Below are positions 7,619 through 10,930 of a stretch of DNA of 10,930 nucleotides, in pieces. The stretch covers positions 1-10,930 of the forward strand of contig QWQL01000049.1 of NCBI GenBank assembly GCA_003670825.1, read 5' to 3'. A program made the position numbers and the translations under genes. Source of the stretch: Planctomycetota bacterium. GTDB taxonomy: Bacteria > Planctomycetota > Planctomycetia > Pirellulales > UBA1268. Below the pieces are notes generated by a model, which had not been told where the DNA came from, did no database searches, and saw only the letters and a list, made by a program, of their open reading frames with translations. How positions within the stretch are numbered: position 1 is the stretch's first letter; each line of letters opens with the position of its first letter.

Positions 7619-7688
7619 CGTTTGCACAACCAGCGTCTGTCCCATGCCCGCGGGTGGGTGCCGCCCGGGGCCGTTTCGAGGGAGTCCG

Positions 7689-7694
7689 TAGAAT
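7689..7694 (+). promoter_or_regulatory. Possible -10 element for the alpha-2-macroglobulin gene
   Basis: TAGAAT matches the -10 consensus at 5 of 6 positions and lies about 40 bases before the ATG at 7736. No convincing -35 hexamer is seen 16-18 bases upstream, where the sequence is C/G-rich, and there is no extended -10 TG. It may belong to another sigma factor or be chance. Confidence 0.25.
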
Positions 7695-7723
7695 CCGGGG
7701 GTTTCCAGGCGACGTCACGAGCG

Positions 7724-7728
7724 GGAGG
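7724..7728 (+). promoter_or_regulatory. Ribosome binding site of the alpha-2-macroglobulin gene
   Basis: A strong GGAGG within GGGAGGG leaves 7 bases before the ATG at 7736. An in-frame TGA at 7730-7732 rules out any start further upstream except a CTG at 7733, so the start is well fixed. Confidence 0.8.
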
Positions 7729-7735
7729 GTGACTG

Positions 7736-10700
7736 ATGAATACAACAACCCACGGCCGACCGTTGTGCCGGCTGCGGTCCACACCGCGCGTGAGTTACCG
7801 GATCTTCTTCATCGTGCCCATCCTGGGAGTTCTCCTCGTGAACGAGCGAAGTGCCCACGCCGAGGAACTCCCCACCGGTCCCAGGGCTGAGGCCTGGAAG
7901 CGGGTCGAAGATGCGTTGAATGAGGGGAAGCCGAAGACGGCTGCCGAGGCGCTCGCGGGCGTCGAGCAGGCGGCCGTGGCCGACAAGGCATGGGATGAAG
8001 TGGCCAGGGCGATCGCCACCCGCGTGCTCACCGAAACCGGTGACCGTCCGCCGGAAGACCCGGAGCGGCTCGTGCGACTCGCAGCCGCGATCGAGACGGC
8101 GCCCCCCGAGACGCGGCCGGTGCTCGAGGCGATTCGGGCCAACTGGACCTGGGGCTATTTTCAGCTGAACCGCTGGCGGTTTCAGCAGCGGACCGCGGGC
8201 GGGGCCGAGGCCAGCGAGCTCGCACGGATCGGCGAGTGGGATCTGCCCACGATCGTCAGCGAGATCCGGAAGCGATTCGCCGCCGCGGTGGATGGCGGCG
8301 GGGCCCTCCAGAAACTCCCTGTCGGCGAGTGGAAGGCGCTGCTCACCAAGGGCACCATGCCCGACGCCTACCGGCCGGCCGTGTGGGATGTCGTCATCCA
8401 CGACGCGATCGCGTTTGCCGCGTCGGGTGAACGCGGCCTCGCCGACCCCGAAGACGCCTTCGAACTCTCGGCGACGAGCCCGGCGCTCGGGAGCCCAGAC
8501 GAGTTCCGGGCATGGATGCCGGGCGACGACGCGGGCGTCACCGACGCCGACTCGCCGATCCTCCAGGCGGCCGCGCTCTACCGCTCGCTGCTCGACTTCC
8601 ATGCGGCCGATGCCGACCGCACCGCCTTCCTCGCGGCCGACCTCGATCGGATCCTTTGGGCCGCTGGCTCCGCCGTCGATGCAGGCGACGTGACCGTGAC
8701 CGACCGGAAGACTGACGCGATCGAAGGCTTCTTCGGGCGGGCCGGTGACCACGAGATCGCGGCGCAGGCCGCTCACGCGCTCGCCGAGATCGCTCGCGAG
8801 CACGACGATCTCGTGGAGGCCCGGGCCATCGCCGCACGGGCGATGGAGAAACACCCGACCAGCGTCGGCGGCCAGCTCTGCCGGAATCTCGTCAAGGAGA
8901 TCGACGCGAAGGAACTCTCGCTCGCCACCGAGCGGGCCTGGGCTGCCCCCTGGCCCGTGGTTCGCGTCACCTACCGCAACCTCACGAAGGTGCACCTGCG
9001 GCTTGCCAAGGCCGACTGGCCGGCGCGGCTCAAGGCGGGCAAGCCAAACCCGGCGTGGCTCGACGACGCCGACCGCGCGGCCATTCTCGCGCTGCCTGCG
9101 GTGAAGACAGCGGCCGTCGACCTGCCGGCCACCCCCGAGTACCGGTCGCGGCACCACGACGTGTCCGTCGCGGTGTTCGAGCCAGAGTCGCTCGAACCGG
9201 GGGCGTACTGGGTGATCGCCAGCCACGATCCCAGCTTCAGTGACATGAACAACGTCGTGCAGGCCACGCTCGTGTGGGTGACGCGGCTGGCGATTGTGTC
9301 ATCGCACGGCCAGCGGACCGCGGCTCTCGCGGGCCATGTGGTCGACATCGCGTCGGGCGAGCCAGTGGCCGGGGCAACCGTGAAGGCATTTGTCCGCCAG
9401 CAGCGGCTGGATCCTGCCGGGTTCGTCGAGCGGGGTTCGGCCACGACCGACGCCGACGGCCGCTACGAACTCACCGCCGAGCAGGGGAGGGAACTCCTGC
9501 TCGTGGCGAAGGCCACGCTCGCGGGGAAGACGCACACGGCGGCCACGGAATCGACGCATGTCTGGCAGCGAGATCAGGAGAGCCGCGGCACGGCGATCGT
9601 GCTCGTCACCGATCGCGGCATCCACCGGCCTGGCCAGACCGTGTTCTACAAGGGGATCGCCGGATCGTTCGACCACGACCGCCGCGACTATCACGCCCTC
9701 GCGAAGCGACCAACCACGGTCACGCTTCGCGACGCCAATGGCCGCGAGATCGCCAAGGCCGAGCACACCACGAATGAGTTTGGCTCCTTTCACGGCTCGT
9801 TTCCGATTGCGACCGGCGCGCTGCCGGGGCAGTGGATGCTGCTCGCCGAGACGGAGGGCTTCAACGGCGGCGTGGCCGTGCGCGTCGAGGAATACAAGCG
9901 GCCGAAGTTCCAGGTGGACCTTGCGGTGCCGAAGGACGCGGTGCGGCTCGATGAGGCCGTGGCCCTCTCCGGCACGGCGACCACCTACACGGGGCTGCCG
10001 GTGGCCGGGGCGAAAGTGGCGTGGCGGGTGGAGCGGCGGATGCGGCTGCCCTTCTGGTGCCGCTGGTGCTTTCCCTGGCTCCCCTTCGGCGACGAGGCTC
10101 GGAAGATCGCCCGGGGCACGGAGGTGACCGGCGCCGACGGCACGTTCACGATCCGGTTTCCAGCGGTGCCCGATCGCGGCGTGCCGAAGGCGGCGCTGCC
10201 CGTGTTCACCTACGAGGTGGTGGCCGACGTCACCGACCCAAGCGGCGAGACGCGGAGCGACTCGCGGACCGTTGCGGCGGGCTACACCGAGGTCGAAGCC
10301 ACGATCGAGCGAAGTGACTGGCAGGCCGTGGCAACCGACGTGAAGGACGACCGCGGGCAGCGGGCCGCGACGGTGAAACTCATGCTCGTGACCCGGTCGC
10401 TCGACGGCGAGCCCCGGCCCGCATCGGGCACGCTCGCGATTCACGCCCTCGTGCAGCCCGCCGAGGTCGAACGCGGTGCGTTTGACAACCAGTCGCCGGT
10501 GCCGCTGCCGCGGCCGTTCGGCACGGCGCGGAAGGCGAAGGCGGCGGCGTCCGTCGGGAGTGTGCGCCCACAACCAACGCCAAAACCCGCCGATCCCGAC
10601 ACCTGGGAACTCGGGGAGGCGATCGTCAGCCGCGACACCACAACCGATCCGCAAACCGGAGAGGTCGAGGTCACAGCGACGCTGCCGGTGGGCATCTACC

Positions 10701-10930
10701 GGGCGGTGTTCAGGATTCCCGGCCAGGGAAACGCGCCGGATGTCCGCACGGAATCGACGTTGAGCGTGATCGACCCGGCGGCCGACCGCTATCCCGTGAA
10801 GCAGCCGTTCGCGATGGCCGCTGAAACCGATTCCGTCGAGGCTGGCCGGGAGTTTCAGGCGATCATCGGCACGGGATACAACCGCGGCCGGGCGCTCGTG
10901 GAGATCTCGCGGGCGGGCCGCGTGTTGAAG
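7736..10930 (+). CDS. Alpha-2-macroglobulin family protein (MG2 domain), exported; 3' end outside window
   Basis: The frame is open from the ATG at 7736 to the right edge: 1065 codons, no stop. Residues 1-42 form a Sec signal peptide (core IFFIVPILGVLLV, cleavage after SAHA); there is no lipobox, unlike the E. coli lipoprotein YfhM. Residues ~45-380 look helical and Ala-rich, TPR-like in texture. A macroglobulin-like stretch follows at ~385-530 (TERAWAAPWP, VRVTYRNLTKV, LEPGAYWVIASHD). Then comes a carboxypeptidase-regulatory-like beta-sandwich at ~533-605 (GEPVAGATVKAF, TTDADGRYEL) and the MG2 hallmark TDRGIHRPGQTVFYKG at 625-640. EYKRPKF at 719-725 and a Trp/Cys-rich loop at 771-784 with CxxC (Cys775, Cys778) fall in later domains. 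Family proteins are often 1500-2000 aa; the bait region and any CxEQ thioester would lie beyond the window. The known role is protease trapping in the periplasm or at the surface; whether this one traps proteases cannot be judged. It is divergent from the PSD1 block. Confidence 0.92.
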   Translation, partial: MNTTTHGRPLCRLRSTPRVSYRIFFIVPILGVLLVNERSAHAEELPTGPRAEAWKRVEDALNEGKPKTAAEALAGVEQAAVADKAWDEVARAIATRVLTETGDRPPEDPERLVRLAAAIETAPPETRPVLEAIRANWTWGYFQLNRWRFQQRTAGGAEASELARIGEWDLPTIVSEIRKRFAAAVDGGGALQKLPVGEWKALLTKGTMPDAYRPAVWDVVIHDAIAFAASGERGLADPEDAFELSATSPALGSPDEFRAWMPGDDAGVTDADSPILQAAALYRSLLDFHAADADRTAFLAADLDRILWAAGSAVDAGDVTVTDRKTDAIEGFFGRAGDHEIAAQAAHALAEIAREHDDLVEARAIAARAMEKHPTSVGGQLCRNLVKEIDAKELSLATERAWAAPWPVVRVTYRNLTKVHLRLAKADWPARLKAGKPNPAWLDDADRAAILALPAVKTAAVDLPATPEYRSRHHDVSVAVFEPESLEPGAYWVIASHDPSFSDMNNVVQATLVWVTRLAIVSSHGQRTAALAGHVVDIASGEPVAGATVKAFVRQQRLDPAGFVERGSATTDADGRYELTAEQGRELLLVAKATLAGKTHTAATESTHVWQRDQESRGTAIVLVTDRGIHRPGQTVFYKGIAGSFDHDRRDYHALAKRPTTVTLRDANGREIAKAEHTTNEFGSFHGSFPIATGALPGQWMLLAETEGFNGGVAVRVEEYKRPKFQVDLAVPKDAVRLDEAVALSGTATTYTGLPVAGAKVAWRVERRMRLPFWCRWCFPWLPFGDEARKIARGTEVTGADGTFTIRFPAVPDRGVPKAALPVFTYEVVADVTDPSGETRSDSRTVAAGYTEVEATIERSDWQAVATDVKDDRGQRAATVKLMLVTRSLDGEPRPASGTLAIHALVQPAEVERGAFDNQSPVPLPRPFGTARKAKAAASVGSVRPQPTPKPADPDTWELGEAIVSRDTTTDPQTGEVEVTATLPVGIYRAVFRIPGQGNAPDVRTESTLSVIDPAADRYPVKQPFAMAAETDSVEAGREFQAIIGTGYNRGRALVEISRAGRVLK

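Noticed and set aside
7640..7672. GC-rich palindromic stretches in the divergent region as a terminator or operator
   Set aside because: The inverted repeats are only 8-9 bases long with no T-run, and such strings are frequent at this base composition.
7488..7784. N-terminal extension of the PSD1 gene by 99 codons up to an in-frame ATG at 7784
   Set aside because: It would cover the -35/-10 promoter and overlap the start of the divergent gene. It lacks a signal peptide and resembles no family sequence, while the ATG at 7487 has both GAGGA and a signal peptide.
7715..9226. Minus-strand open frame of 503 codons
   Set aside because: Antisense to the macroglobulin gene, which has a strong ribosome site, signal peptide and MG2 motifs in the sense frame.
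9299..10654. Minus-strand open frame of 451 codons
   Set aside because: Antisense to the MG2 region of the macroglobulin gene, with no recognisable protein features.

Overview
The window is GC-rich, gene-dense DNA that almost certainly comes from a planctomycete (Planctomycetota, most likely Pirellulales-like). Its gene families are hallmarks of that phylum: a PSCyt1/PSCyt2/PSD1 cytochrome-type protein, a Tat-exported DUF1501 protein, a PVC-type haem-binding 'membrane-bound dehydrogenase', and a large alpha-2-macroglobulin-like protein. No RNA gene, mobile element, CRISPR array, origin or attachment site was recognised. The genus cannot be fixed from this sequence.

Layout: about two thirds of the window is a minus-strand, operon-like block transcribed right to left. 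It starts with the 1071-aa PSCyt1-PSCyt2-LamG-PSD1 protein (4272-7487). The DUF1501 protein follows (2788-4275) and overlaps it by four bases (ATGA). After a 130-bp gap comes a large fusion protein (from 2657, running off the left edge) with an SGNH-hydrolase-like domain, a PVC dehydrogenase/beta-propeller domain and HEAT-like repeats. A 248-bp divergent control region (7488-7735) separates this block from a plus-strand gene (7736 to beyond 10930) for an exported alpha-2-macroglobulin-family protein, which runs off the right edge. The two edge genes are long open frames with no stop inside the window, so they are easily missed, and several long antisense frames lie over them.

How the genes may work together: all four products carry export signals, so the window encodes an extracytoplasmic programme. 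The minus-strand block combines two CxxCH haem-c motifs, a LamG carbohydrate- or protein-binding module, an alkaline-phosphatase-like DUF1501 fold, an SGNH esterase-like fold and a predicted haem/quinone-type dehydrogenase. By inference it may capture, deacylate or oxidise an external polymer, but the reaction is unknown for these families. The alpha-2-macroglobulin homologue is probably a separate periplasmic or surface protease-trap-type protein that shares only the divergent promoter region.

Regulation visible in the sequence: a good sigma70-like promoter with an extended -10 precedes the minus-strand block (7590-7618). A weaker candidate lies before the third gene of that block (2720-2747). 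A poorly supported -10 element precedes the plus-strand gene. No rho-independent terminator was found.
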